Part shown: in pieces, positions 33,701 through 48,700 of the stretch
Position numbering within the stretch: position 1 is the stretch's first letter
How the letters are laid out: the number at the start of each line of letters is the position of its first letter
DNA from: Blastobasis lacticolella
Lineage: Eukaryota; Arthropoda; Insecta; Lepidoptera; Blastobasidae
Direction of reading: 5' to 3'
Length of the DNA stretch: 64,000 nt
Assembly (NCBI GenBank): GCA_905147135.1
Contig: LR990053.1
Location: forward strand, 2,616,501-2,680,500
Position numbers and translations under genes: made by a program
The notes under the pieces: model-generated
Told to the model about the DNA's origin: nothing
Databases searched by the model: none
What the model saw: only the letters and a program-made list of their open reading frames with translations

Positions 33701-36700
33701 AACGTCCAGCACTTAAACACTTTATATTCACGGATGACATAGTCCTTGTGGCAAAGTCACTGGAAGAGGAACAAGGCATGCTGGCCGGCCTAGTACCAGA
33801 CACGCAGCGAATAGGTGGATCTCCATTACATACTACGGTCTGCAAGTTGCAAGTGCCGCTTTCGATGGTGTGGCCCGGCAAATTACGTCGGGAACAAATG
33901 TCTTGTCATGCCACCCCCGCCAGACACGGGGAGAAGAGGCCGGTTCAAGAAGTGATGGCTTGACGTTGTTAGGGATGACATGCGTGCCAACGAACTCACC
34001 ACCACGGTTGAAAAAGACTAAGCGAAGTGGAAATGAGAAGTAGGAAGGCGGACGCTCGCGAGAGCACAACCGGGACTGACACCGAGATGATGATGATGAT
34101 GACCACTGATGAGCAGAGCACTGGGGCTGCTAGAGCAAATAGGTAGCTAGCTCGGCCACCAACGCTCCAAATGTACTTGACCGACAGTTGGTGCGCACGT
34201 CTTTCGCGAAGCGTTGACGAAAGTACCAGTGCATATTTTTGAGCTTATATCTCGAAAACGTGGCCGTTTAGACGATTTTGTCTCATACAATATTTGTTTG
34301 TATTTATGCCAGCTACTGATTAATTCAAGTTTTGTGCGTGTCCACAACGGGCATGTAGGCAAGTCAATAAGTTCAAAGTCCTTTTCCCGTGGAGATATAT
34401 TTCGATTATAAAAGAAGCCGATGTTCTTGGAAGTAGTGTAAACCCGACTAACACTCAATTCTTAAACACGTTTTAGAATGACATTTAACGTTTTTTTTTA
34501 TGAATATTTTTGTTTAAGTATCAACTTAAATGCGTTTTGAATTTGGTACAAGCCGCCCTAAGTACCAAAGAAATCGTATCAATAGGAAATAGACTATTTC
34601 TTATTCTTAGGGCGTCCGCGGGTTTCGCGGGTTTCAATCTTGTTAATCCATTGCGGGTCTAGTAGGTTGTGCACGCGACAGACAGCATGAAAGGCGAGCA
34701 ATAGATAAGAAAAGGGTCCTCCCGACCCACGCAGCGGATGCTCTCATAATTCATTCCTTCATCATTTACGTACCAGCGCCATGCCATAGCGAAACAGCGA
34801 GACCAATACAGGGTGTTACAGAGAGTGCGAGCTACATAACTTGAGGGTGAGGGTGGTCAAGGGGAAAAATATTTAAAAAGTTTGTAGTTTTAATTTTAAT
34901 AATTACTGAAAGGATCTAGGTATTTGTTTAGTATAAAATTTTATTTTTTTTGAACTTCCTTTCCGAACAAACAAATATGTACCTTCGTTAAATATGATTC
35001 ACATCTTAATTCGTGAGAAAAACTATGACGCAAATAAATAGATAGGTATATGTACCTACCTAGGTAAGGTACAAGGAAAAACGACGATGAAAATATACCT
35101 ACAGGCACTACAAATGCAAGTACATACCTAATTGTGTCGAACATGGTAACTTGGCAAGTCGAGAAGGAATAGGTATTTAAAAATGAGCATGAAGGTTTCA
35201 TATAAGACCTTGACACTAAAAGAACATTTCGCGTGGTAGCCGCTTGAGAACCTCGCCTCAAAGAACGAGGTCATATCGGTAGGAATAAATAAAAGTGTCT
35301 ACGTACCTACAATTATTCAAAATTGCAAGTACTTTGGTGTCTTAGTTAAGGTAGTAGGTAGTTACTACTAGCATAATATAATGTCTATAACTAACCTCGT
35401 AAGCGAGAGGTACCGGGTTCGAATCCCGCTGCGGCCATGTACCAATGACTGTTACTGAGTTATGCACATTAGTTTAATGCTAACCGACGCTCTTACGGTG
35501 AGGGAAAACAACGTGATGAAACCTGCACATTTAGGCGACTGAATGTGAAACCCTGATCCAATCGGTCAGGTTACCCTGGTAGCAGAGTCACGGAGGTCAA
35601 ATGGCAGTCGCTCCCCTGTAATTACCTTATCTGCCAAATCCTGGATCATGGTCATGGTGGATCCCAGGTCCTCGTCCGTGAGAGCACAACCGGGACATTA
35701 ACGCCATGATATTTATTTTTACTTATTTATGTCTACAGCTAACCTAGCGGACAAGTTTTTTGTACCAATAAGTTGGCTTACCTGATGATAAGGTTCGTGT
35801 TGCCAACCCTTAAAAAACACCACTCTTAAGGAATTCCATGTTGCACTGACTTTGGAATATCTAAGATGTAGGAAAATGTCCAAATATTTCCCAACCACTG
35901 AACCAATTAAAAAAGCATTACGATTTAATTGGGACACAAATAAAGAACCGATATCGGTTGTCATCTATTACAGTTTCTACTTATAACAGGTCACCAGATA
36001 AATAACCTAACCAAATGATGTCGAAATCCCCGACATACTCTACATTATCCTCAAATATTACTCGAACTACTGGACCGCTTTTAATGAAACAAGCTAACAA
36101 CCATCTTGATTAAAATTGTTAAACAGAAAAGAAAACCGCATCGAAATCGGTCCATCCGTTCGGAAGTTACTATATATACCATGGACTAGACATACCCACA
36201 CACAAATATACACGCATGAATTTTATAGCCACCCCTATTTTTTCGTCGGAGGTTAAATAGTAGTGAAATGAAATGAAAGATACTTATTGATTAACAAGGA
36301 CACCACATTACAACAATTACATAATATAAAATAAACAATAATCATACAAATAAAAAATTACAAAGTGAATATATCGATTCGGAATTGCTGTGCTGTGGCA
36401 CACCTTGTCAACAAAAGGACCTCACTCAGCATGAGCCACGGCCGGCGCCGAGGCGCTGATCTTCCGTGAGTCCCGCTTATGTCATTCTGTCAGGCACCGG
36501 GTTGCCCATCTTAACTCATTGAATTTTATTAAAATACATTCAGCGGTGTAAATTTAGACGTAGCTCACGGGGTAACAGAGTTACTTTCGCATTTATAAAT
36601 TTTGTAGTTTGGATTCTATTTATAGCATGTTGCTACTGAGTTAGTTTATTACGATAAATGAGTAGTGATCGTTAAAAATAATTCTCAGACTTATTGCCAT

Positions 36701-39700
36701 ACGTTTAAGGGTCACAATGGACTGGGTTGAACGAAAACCCGTTATAGCTATGGGGGGCTTAATGGTTTCCTCTCCCCTATTTATATCAGGCAGTGACCTT
36801 TATTAGGGGCAACTGGGGCAACCATTTCGATGTTACGATTTCGATATAATGTAGAGATTTATGTGAGAAGAGGTAATTATCAGCTCTCACCCGTGACTGT
36901 GTTCGTGCAGACTTCGGTCTTAAACGTAACATTGTAAATGGATGGGCTGGTTGCGTGAAGATATTCCATCATACAAATCCATGAATTTTTTTGCCCAGTC
37001 TCATTTAACGTGACCGATCGAACAACTTTGGAAAACTACTACTACTACCCGGACTAAGTTTACATTTTTTATTTATTTACATATACATACTACCAATATT
37101 AATAATCAAACAATTCTAAATACTATATCGCTCAATTAAACTGTCCTTTACTTGAAACACTCAAAAATTTAAGCGGTCGGTATTCGTCACTCATATTCTA
37201 CTCTTTCTGTCACCAGGCGGCATATCACTGCATTAGAACATTAGATCTTGGTACCCGGGCATTCTCCGTAGGTAAATGACATGAGGCTTGAGCCATTTAT
37301 CTCAGTCTTTACAGTGACAACGCACCTGCGGTTCTGCATTTTTGTCGCCAGCAACGCTGCAACCTAAATGCATGGGTCGTATCGTATGTCATACGCGACA
37401 CGACAGTTACCGCTTACCATTAAGTGGGCTGCATGGCCGTTTGTCATTTAGAAAAAAAAAAAATCTTAGAACCTGCGCCTCGTCGCGACATATTTTTGTT
37501 TAACAGTTTATTGTTCACAAGATAGAGCACACACGTTATGTTACAGAAGATTAAGACACAACAGGCACTGCTTATCTGCACTGACGACCTGAGTGGTTCA
37601 ATGGTCAACATGAACCGGTCTGCCACGCAAGAGGTCCCGGGTTCGATTCCCGGCCGGGCAGAAATTGAAATGATGAATTTTAATTTCTGTTACGGGTCTG
37701 GGTGTTCTATGTATAATAAGTGTGTATTTAAAAAAAACAGTAGTTAAGTAGTATATCAGTTATCTAGCACCCATAGTACAAGCTTTGCTTAGTTTGGGGC
37801 TGGATGGTGCTGTGTGAATTTGTCCACAAATATTTATTTATTTATTATCTCTAGAATGAAATCTCTTCCAGCAGGCCTACGACATATTGTTTAAAAAATA
37901 ACACTCGAAAACAAGAGTTACCCAAGACACGCCTCCACAAGCACGTGGCAGCCTTCGAACCTCTACACGAGCCGTGCTCCCCTCCTTCCCATGTTTGTGA
38001 CCAATCTGTGCGTTTTCCAGGGTCGGTGTCAGGCGGGGGCCAGTGGACGCGCGCGCCCCCCGCGCCGCCACCCGGCGTGGTGGGGTCGGCTGGCGCTGGG
38101 GTCGCCGGGGTCGCTGGGGTCGGCATCGGCGGCGTCAACGCCAGGGGCCGCCGGGCTAACCAACCGCGGCATACGCAGCAGGCGGCGATGCAGATGCCCC
38201 ATACAGGGCTTTCGGCGGCGGCGGTGCAGGCGCTGGCCAACGGCTGGTCGCTGCCCGGGCAACTGACGCAGGCGCAGACGCAGCAGGTGCTACGGTTGGC
38301 TCAGGTGAGGGTTGACGATAACGAATATACTTTTGCTTAAGCACGACCGTGAGGGAGGCGTCAGTTGTTTTTGAAGAAAATTCTCTCTTTATCGGTGGCG
38401 CGTTAGTTCCTTTTTACGCCACATTCAATATTATCATTGTTCCGCTCAATTTTTTGTCTTTTTATATTGAAGTAGCTGGCCCGCCGCAACTTTGTTCGCG
38501 TGTTGCCCTACCCTACCTATAAACCTTCATCTTGAATCACTATTGTTGAAAACCGCATTAAATACCTACATACACAGGGACAAAGCACCTAGCATACATT
38601 AAATGTATGGTAAGGTGGTCAGTTCTCTCTGCAGCTGACTGTACTAAAGTAGTGACCGAAGTAGTCTTGGAGCCTCCCCGTCGTAGTCATGTAGTCTGAA
38701 CACACGTGGTATTGCATTGTCGATGGTTCCCATACGAACGAAAGGGTTAGCTCAGAGACGGACCTATACTAAACGAAATACAAAAATACCGATGTGTACT
38801 AAGTAAATTATGCTCCTAAATCATAGAACTCAGAAGCACTTTTGAGTGCTTACATACATACATACATAAAGCTCACGCCTGTGTCCCACAGGTGGGGTAG
38901 GCAGATACTAAGGACCGCCACTTTGCTCTGTCCTGACACAACTCCCTAGCAATTCTGAGTACTTCTGAGTTCTATGTCCTAAATAGACATTCTGTTGGCG
39001 GCTTCTCGGAAACTTATATAATATAAAAGTCGGTGGCTGGACAATACATCTTAAACTTCAAAACTTTTTGAGCTGTAATTTATTATTATTATACGCTGCA
39101 ACTAGAATAATGGTTTTCTAAGAACATAATAATTATTGTCATGAATAGTAATAATAAAAGGAGATTGTTATTGTATTCGCTCCCTTTTGTTAGCGTTGCT
39201 AACCCATGGTATATTATTACTACTGCGTTTTTTAGGGTTCCGTACCTCAAAAGAAAGAAAAACTGAAATAATTCGGATCACTTTGTTGTCCGTCGTCCAT
39301 CTGTAAAGCAAGACCCTCTTTCTCAGGAACGCATGGAGAAACCAAGCTTAAATGAATATCAGGTCGGTCTACAATCCCTTGGAGCAATGAAAAATCAAAC
39401 TTCTAAGTCAATGCTACCAAAAGATATGGCGGCTTATGCTCCGTTTATACCGCATATTTTAAGGCTCGCAAGTGAATCAAAACCTATAGGGTACTTCCTG
39501 TTGACCTAGCTAGAATCATGAAATTTGGAGGAAGCAATGCGTGTGTATGTAGCACACAAGTTAAGGATAATAATAAATAAAATGAATATTCGTGGACTAA
39601 TTCACACAGCGCCATCTAGCCCCAAACTAAGCAAAGCTTGTACTATGGGTGCTAGATAACTGATATACTACTTACATACTTTTTTTTAAAAATACGTACT

Positions 39701-42700
39701 CATTATACATAGAACACCCAGACCCGTAACAGAAATTAAAATTCATCATTTCAATTTCTGCCCGGCCGGGAATCGGACCCGGGTTCGATTCCGTGGCATG
39801 TTGACTATTGAACCACTCAGGTCGTCAAAGGATAAAATCCGAAAACCGTAAATTTTTTGTGACTTATTATTATTATTTTATTATATTAGCCTGAATCATC
39901 ACACTTTGGGCAAAGGCCTCCCCCACTTCTTTCACTTTTCGCGATCAAGTGCATTGGCATTGGTCTGACAGTCACTTTCTAAGGCCCGTAGCTCATCTGT
40001 CCACCTTTTTTCGGGTTTGCCGCGACGTCGTTTCCGAGAATTGGGTGTCCAAACTGTAACGGTTGTAGCCGATGAGTCCTTCGACATTCGGCAAAAATTA
40101 CCTGCCCAGTTACATTTCAGCTTTCCAGCTTTACTTACATCCCAAAAAAATGCAACCAACTTGTTGAACAACCAACAACTGTACTTGGATTAGCAAATAT
40201 TTCATACAAGTTGTATAGGAGCTAGATGCATTTGTAAATTTGTAAAGCCCTCTTCTAAGCATGCACATTGACAGGCAACTACGGAACCTACACTGCACGT
40301 GGCCCGACACGTCTTGGTCGGTTTTACTTATCGTGTGCACACCTAACCTAACTTTCTGAGGCATTTTGTCCCCAACCGAGAAATCGGCCCCTACCGCCTC
40401 TGCACCGTGCGCTGTGATTACTAAACGCCGAATGATGCACATTGCAAACGGGTGAGGAGAAACGAAACGGTTGTGCGCGTCGCTAACCTCAAAAGTCATT
40501 TATCACGTGACATTTTTAATCCCCGACGAAAGGGGGGTTATAAAGTTTGACATTTGTATCTGTGGCTTTGTGTCTGTCTGTGGCATCGTAGCTCCCGAAC
40601 GGATGGACCGATTTGGATGCGGTTTTCTCTATTTGAAAGCCTGTTTAATCGAGATGGTTATTAGCTTTGTTTCTTTAAAATTGGTTCTGTAGTTTAAAAA
40701 ATATTTGAGTTTAAGTAATCTTGGTCTGGGGTTATCCGACTTTTTCTATCGGTTAGGTTATCTAAAATCTAAATAAATACGCAGACAATAAGTGCGGAAT
40801 ACGTATACAATTCCTGCGAATACGGGGACATGTTGTATTACGGCTTTTGTATAAGGACAATATTGCGGCTAGAGAGGAATACGTACGGGCGTCGCTTTCC
40901 TTAATTTGGCATTTGGCCGAATCTGGGTTCTTCGAAGGTTGGAGCAGTACCCAAGCAAATTATAGAGACGGCTAGGATTGAACCTCAAGGGGTCTGAATA
41001 AGTAACGGGCGATTCTGCGAGCGGCCGGCAGAGGACAGTGAGGAGAGTGAGCAAGCGAGTTCGGCTACACGAAGTTTAAGATACGATACTAAATATAATT
41101 CAAGTTCAAAGTTCAAAATTAGTTATTCAACGTGGTATACATTTTACACTTGTTGACGTCAATTTATTAGGTACTAATTTACGGTACACTCTATAAATAT
41201 CTTATAAAATGTAAGTACCTATGAAAATTAAAACTAAAATTTAACTTAGAATTATAATAACATCCCAAATATCAGGGAAATACTTTACATGAATGTTGAA
41301 AGTATTAATTAAGTATAAGAGTTAATATTAGATAAATAGGTATTCTCAATTTGTTAATTATCAAATATTCATCCATTTAAAAAAGTGAATACAATTAAGT
41401 CTTAATTATGAAATGGCAAATTATCAAAAGGGTGTCAAATTATCTATAGAATTTAAAATGGTATGTTAATACCTATGTAACACAAGCTTTGCTTTCTTTG
41501 GGACTAGATGGCGCTGTGTGAATTTGTCCACGATTATTTATTTATTTATTTTATGTATATAGATTTAGTTACAATGTAATTAAAAATGTTGAATACTAAT
41601 CATTTAGCAATCAATTTCTTTTTCTTATTAGTATAAATTACTTAATTATTATAATGTACGAAATGTCAAAAAAGAGATTTTGTCACTATCACAAATCGTC
41701 AAAGTAGGTAAAATAGTAAATTATTGAAATCATAAGTGTAATTATTTTGCGCAGTACTACAGTATTCCTAATATTCTTAATATTATTAAACATGTCATAT
41801 GTATAAACGATACGCATACATCCTGTTTGTTTCGATAATGTAATGTTACTATCAGTGTCATTCCTATTAAATTCCCACTCCTTTAATTTTAATTTCCTCA
41901 TAGATATACTAGGATTCCAATAATTAGTTACGTTATTACATGCATACTTTCAAAATATATGCCCAAAATTATGTCCTATGACTTATAATTATTTAGACTA
42001 TGATTAGACTATGGCTTTACTACCATCCCTAGGCGCAAGCATGCGCGGGACTTGAGTTTGATTTTACTAATTTAATATTACGTAGGTGGGCCCCGAACCC
42101 CAGGAATAGGTACATAGTATTAAAATAAAAAAATATTCTGGGACATATTCACACAGCGCCATCTAGCCCCAAAGTAAGCAAAGCTGTTTATTGTTGCTGT
42201 GTGTTGAGATAGCTGAAAAATAACTTAAAAAATAAAAAACTTATTGTACTATGTACATAGTTCACCCAGACCCGTACAACAAAAAATGACGTCCCTTTTG
42301 CAAGTTTTTGTAGCCAGTGTACTAATGCTGATGGAATTTTGTATGCGGCACGGCACGGCATAGTGACAATGTTATCGCATCTGCGTTTTTGCGTTTTTGT
42401 TCCATGAACTCTTTGCATGAGCGTTTCTTACCGCTTTCTCGTGGATGTTACCGCTTTCCGCATAAAATAAACAAGTCGTTATCTGCGTCTTTGTTGTGCG
42501 TCCTATGGAGTGCCTGCGCAACGGATTTTACGTCTTTGTCCGCTTACATGTGAATCGGGTACGCAACGGGTTTTATTACTGGTTCCAGCAACGGGTAGGA
42601 GGCTGAGGGCGCCGTTGGTTATGCTACATCGTTGAGTACAAGAAAAAATCCACTTTGTAGTAAAAGTGACTTTTTCCTTTTGTGACCATAATGTCCAAAA

Positions 42701-45700
42701 GCTGGGGTCCGAAGTGGTAAGAATAACAGGAGATGTATGAAAAGAGTTGTGGATAAATGCGAGGCTAGGGAGTTGTGTCGGGACAGAGCAAAGTGGCGGT
42801 CCATAGTCTCTGCCTACCCCACCTGTGGGACACAGGCGTGAGCTTTATGTATGTAAGTATGTATGACCATAATGTAGCTAAAAAGCGAAACTGTCGAGAG
42901 GATAGGAGGCATCCCGTTGTTTTTACTAATGGAATCCAGACACGTACACTATATCACTACGAAAAGTCGGAAGTATGGGACACTAAAAAAAAATTTTTGT
43001 GCCAGACTGTGCACGGACAGATCAAAGTGTTTGTCTCTTAAACGTCAACTAATAATAAAGTGAAATGTATCTTGTACTCGAATAACTCGTAAGATAACCT
43101 ACGGCGCCCTTACAGTCTATAGGGGAGGATATAGGCACCTGGTACACAGGTATACACAGTAGGTAGGTATACTATGGTGCTTTATTCGAGACCCGATTCA
43201 GATTTATGGCGCTCGTTCCCTCGGAACGGTCGGAAGTGATGACGGAACACGTGCTCTGACGGCTTACCGCACGATGCGATTCAGTGTGTAGGTGGTACCT
43301 AACTGATATGGTGTTCATTTACTATGATTAAAGCACGATATGATGCAGTTTGTACCTAGGTATTTACCTAACTGATATGGTGTTCATTTACTATGATTTA
43401 AGCACGATATGATGCAGTTTGTACCTAGGTATTTACCTAACTGATATGGTGTTCATTTACTATGATTTAAGCACGATATGATGCAGTTTGTACCTAGGTA
43501 TTTACCTAACTGATATGGTGTTCATTTACTATGATTTAAGCACGATATGATGCAGTTTGTACCTAGGTATTTAGCTAACTGATATGGTGTTCATTTACTA
43601 TGATTTAAGCACGATATGATGCAGTTTGTACCTAGGTATTTACCTAACTGATATGGTGTTCATTTACTATGATTTAAGCACGATATGATGCAGTTTGTAC
43701 CTAGGTATTTACCTAACTGATATGGTGTTCATTTACTATGATTTAAGCACGATATGATGCAGTTTGTACCTAGGTATTTACCTAACTGATATGGTGTTCA
43801 TTTAAGTAGGCTTTATTTAATCTAGTGTCTAATTCGGTAGGTTTCAAATAGCCTATAAATATAATATAAAAATAATAACGTATGTTACGTTATTATTTAT
43901 TATTTTTAACTGTGTTTTGTACACCAGATAGTCATTTTTATGACATGTTAAATCTAATGAAAGAAAGGTACAGTCAGCTGTAGCGTGGACCCCCGTAGCC
44001 GCATTAACGGCCAGTTTCCCGTGCGTTAATCCTTTGTTAATCATCAATTGAAATTTGCCATCCCTATCTATGGTGAGTTGTAGACAGAGACGGAAAGAGT
44101 TTTAATCGATGATTGACATTGACAAGCGTTTCAGAAACTGGGCGTAAATGTATGATACGGGGGATCAGTTTCTCTGCTGACTGTACCTAACAATGATTAA
44201 TAGCATAGCACTAGAGTTACACGGATGAAAACATAAAACAATCGTCAACTCGTATAAAGCGTTCTGTCTAGCTGTTTGTTAGTCGTAAACCATAATACTT
44301 GGAAACACAGATGTAAAACATAATTCTTGGATTGTGGTTGGTAGGTATCACGCGTGTGTGGCATACCTACCCGTAGAAACCAGTTCATCATGTTGCTTCC
44401 AAATAGGTATTTGTATTCACGTTCACGAGCGAAAAACAAATTAAAAGTTCGACTGCTTAGTCGAAAAAGTGGGTCAATGGCATTCATAGAGTATCCGCAA
44501 ACTAGTCTAGAATGTTGTGTGCTTAGCCACGCACATTCGCGAAGGCTTGAGAACTTGATTATTAAAAATAGATAGGTAAAAGACACAAGTACGTTATTCT
44601 GATTATAGTATGTAGATTCTGATTATAGTAAGTAGTTACAGCCGACAAAGATGTGGTTTTGACTCTTCCGTGACCTCATTCATTTTCATTCATCACAGCC
44701 CGTAACAGTCCACTGCAGGACTTAACGCCTCTCCTACGAAATGGGAGGTTTATTTATTTATTTATTTATTTAATACTTTATGCACAAAATAGTACAAAGG
44801 TGGACTTAAAGCTTTGTAGCTTTAAGGTTATTGCCATAATCTCCACGCTTGGCAGGCGGGTTGGAGATCGCAGTGTTTAAATATAACAATGGAAAATGCT
44901 GCTGCCCATTTTCCAGACTACGGAGACTCTTGATCTTTTGCCTCGAAAACATTAGTTGGCTTATACGACACCTATGAGCGTAAGGGGTTGGTGCTATTCT
45001 ACTCTGCCGGACACCACACGGCCACCGTGACCTTGGCTTCTGAATTCTTAACTGGAAATTGAAATAAAATAAAATGAAACTCTGAACTCTTGGTGGTAGA
45101 CTAGGTGGCTCCATGTCACTGCCGGTTACTGTGGAACCACATCATCAGTATCATCATATGAGCCGAAAGACGCCCACTGCTGGGCATACGCCTCCCCCAG
45201 AATCTCCACAAAGACCGGCCCCGTGCCTCTGCGATCTGTACCAAGTCGTCGGTCCACCGTGGGAGGCCTACCGACCACGATTGTGTGTGATTATGGCATT
45301 TCCCCACTAAAAAGTTGTAGACACTGGAGCCACATATTGCTATAAAAATAATACCCGTTTAGAAGCTCCTTTAGTGTTTGACACAGACACTCCTTGCTCC
45401 AAGGGCTTCGACATAGGATTTAGTAATTATTTATTTATTAATATTTTATTTTGACAACGAATCTTTTTCTAGAGAGAGAGAGAGGGCGCCCGAGAAATAC
45501 ATATACTGATCAAATAAACGACCTTTCCCATAAATAGCTGGTCAGGAGATGTATATGTGTAAGAGGCAAAAGAGGTGTGCCAGGACCTCAGCACCGCAGC
45601 TTAGGATACTCGATAGTCTCTGTCGACTCCTATGGGATACGGGCGTGAACGTCTTCTAGGGCCTCAAAGTCGTATCTAGTATAAATTTACTTTGACAACA

Positions 45701-48700
45701 TAATACGCTACCTTACGAGCTAGCGAGAAAAGACGCGTCATAGATACTGCAATCTCTTTCATCGTAGTATTGTGAGAAGGAAACAAACGTTATCTCGCGG
45801 CGCGAGCTGTGTCGCGGGCACACTGGTGATAGCCGTACTGTGATGCCAATCCATCCCTCACCGGCGTCTCCGTTTGTTGCAGGCGCAAGTAGCAGCGCAG
45901 GCGCAGGCGGCGGCGCGCTACAACAACGCGGCGATCGCCGCCGCGGCCGCTGCGCTGCCGCATCGACACCAGCAACAACGGAACGTGCAGGTGAGCTGCC
46001 GGTCTTGTCATCTTTGACAGCTCCGCTTGCGTGATGCGTGTATGGTAGAAAATTGACTATTTCTACCAACATCTACATTGACTCTGATTGTGTAGGACCA
46101 TCCGTCAATCCGCCTCCTTTGTACACCGAAAGTACGTGAATTGTCTATGGACCAAGAAATTCTACCACAAACCGCTTATGTCAGATAACGTTAGCTTATG
46201 TCAAATCCCATACATTTTTTCTACCACAAACGATTGTAGATTAACGAAATCTCTTGGCTAAGGCCGCTGGTGTGCCAGTAGGATCTGGTTTTCGGTGGCT
46301 GCGTGCGATCGGTAACGGAGGTTAAGCAACGCCCGCAGTTCGGGAACTGGATGGGAAATGGCGGGCTTTCACAGTTTGGTTAAGGGTCCAACTTAAAATC
46401 TTGACCATGTTACATCTAATTAATTCAGTTGGGTAGAACTAGAGATACATTTAAAGCTTTCCGTAGTACTAGCTTTCATACATTTTGGAGGTCATTTAAA
46501 ATGGTAGCTCGCGAACAACATAAACTGCCCTAATAACGATTTCCACGCGAAGTCGCGGGCATAAGCTAGTAAATTAATAACATTCACTATTCACATTTAC
46601 ATTTTCAAACCAAGAAACCTGTCGCCACTCATATTCACATTCTTCCGCCGAAAAGTTTTGTACTGTACGTAAACCTTGTCTTCATCTTATCAATTTTCAT
46701 TATTTGCTATTTCATAGAAAACTATGAAACATAACTCTTACACTTTAAACTTTAAAGAATCAGAGTTAGTTCTATAGTTTAAATCAGAACGAAATTGCGA
46801 CCTCGAGTAACTCTTTACCTTTGTAGATAACTGATAACCATTGTACTCATTGCTGTTGGTTTTCCTTAAGTCAATAAAATAAAATAAAATAACTATTGGT
46901 ATCTAGTGCAGGTGTGGACGAGTTGCAAATTACAGTCACGACTTGTCATCGTTTTCCTGGAATGCTACGTTCTCGAGAAAGTTGAGGAACTTAGACTGTA
47001 TTGCCCTTCAATAAGAAATACAATAAAATATAAAATTGCAATACAAGCATAACAATAACTCTAATGAGAATGAGTCATTTGATATTGTGATTTAGTCATG
47101 CACAGGGCAGAAACCTGTATACTTACCTAATAATGTAGTGTAGGCATTAATGTAGTAATCCCTCATTAAAGCTTAGAAATAATTGGTCGCATATTCTGAA
47201 ATTAATGAAATAAGAGGAAAGGATTTAAAATAAGAACACGCATCATTCGCAGTAATTCGCACCGTGATATCTCGGTGCGAATTACACAAATTTTATGCAC
47301 TTAATTTTTTTTGTGAAATTATCATTGTTACCCTAGCGACCAATCCTGGAATTGGAACATTTAGGCACCTACTTCCCATGTATCTCAGGGGCTTTCGGAG
47401 CGCTTCACAAAACCTGCGCGGGCGAATCTTTTCAATCTTATAATCGCAAATCTCTCACGCCAAAGTTGGCCTGCCTGCCGCGGATGTTACTTTTGTATGA
47501 AATACTTTTTTTCTACTTAAATCTGGCTTATCACCACGATTTTTGATTATTTTTCCTCGATATTTCGGATTGCAAGCTCCATGGTCACGAGTACTCGTCT
47601 CCTCTATTTAAGTGACAACGTTATGTGCAGCGAATAACTACGAAAGTCTTAAAAACTATACTTGTCGCTTCAGAGGCGGGCAACTCATTGGTAGCTCCTC
47701 TGGTGTTGCTAATATCCACAGTCAGCGGTGACCACTTTCCATCAGGTGGCCTGCTTGCCTGTATGTCTGCATAACATAAAAAAACTTGTTTCTATGATCT
47801 ATCAATCAATCAATCTATCTGTTCCAGTTCCCGAACAACGTGTCGATGGCGATGGCGGGCCCGCAGCCGCCGCCGCCGCTGGTGCGTAGCTCGGGCGGCG
47901 GCAACTCCATGAAGTGAGTATTTCTTTTTATTAGACTAGCCTTGTAGGCCTTTGACCACCTTCTTACTTGGTGGTAAGTGATGATGCGGCCGAGTATGGA
48001 ACATGTCTGGCTTGGAACAACCTATTCCAGTGTCCAGATTATAATGATCAGGGAACACACTCAGGCGCTGGTCTAATTGGCAACGGTCGTGCGACCATGG
48101 TCGTACAACGTTCTCGCTCGACCGATAGGACACCTCAAAACCATTAATGTGTGGGTCCAAAACGGATAAATGTAATTGCTTGTCTAGTTTTAGATATCTT
48201 AACATAGTATAAATCAAAGATGCTTCCCGCCGTCTGTCTGTCAGAGGACGGTTTATAAGGCCCTAAACGGAATATTTAAATATTCGATCACGAAATATCA
48301 CTATGTTTTGAATTAATAGCTTGTACTGACTTTGTTGCAATTCCAATCACTGCAGGTATTCGGAAAACAATGCAACACGTAATAACAATAAATAAACATA
48401 ACTAAACAATGATATAATCAATTCCTATTTTGGTTTATTCATAGAATAGCTGTTATGGTTTCTTGTTTGGTTTTTGTCATCTTAAGACAGAATAGGAGTA
48501 ATTAGAGTTATATTAGAGGTCTCCTTAGAGGCTTGCAACGCATTGGTAGCACCCCTGGTGTTGCTGATATCTATAGGCGGCGGTGACCAATTTCCATCAG
48601 GTGGCGCGCATGCCTGTTTGTCTGCCGTATTACATAAAAAAAAAGAAAACAACTTTAGGACAGAAGTATGCCGCGAAACACGGATTGCAAAATAAAATAT

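Noticed and set aside
34147..34458. 103-codon minus-strand frame
   Set aside because: No motif, no signal for splicing, composition like the flanks; could not be supported as a gene.
37583..37660. tRNA gene
   Set aside because: A and B boxes are good, but there is no complete acceptor stem or cloverleaf and the same body follows each copy; it is a SINE head. The same holds for 18976, 51380-51456 and 59960-60030.
37851..38344. Several minus-strand Pro/Ala-rich frames
   Set aside because: Antisense shadows of GC-rich exon 2 of the unrecognised gene.
43302..43805. CRISPR-like array
   Set aside because: Repeats are contiguous 69-bp units without variable spacers, in a eukaryotic genome.
45713..46072. 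119-codon minus-strand frame
   Set aside because: Antisense of the Ala/Gln-rich exon 3; openness comes from GC-rich codons.
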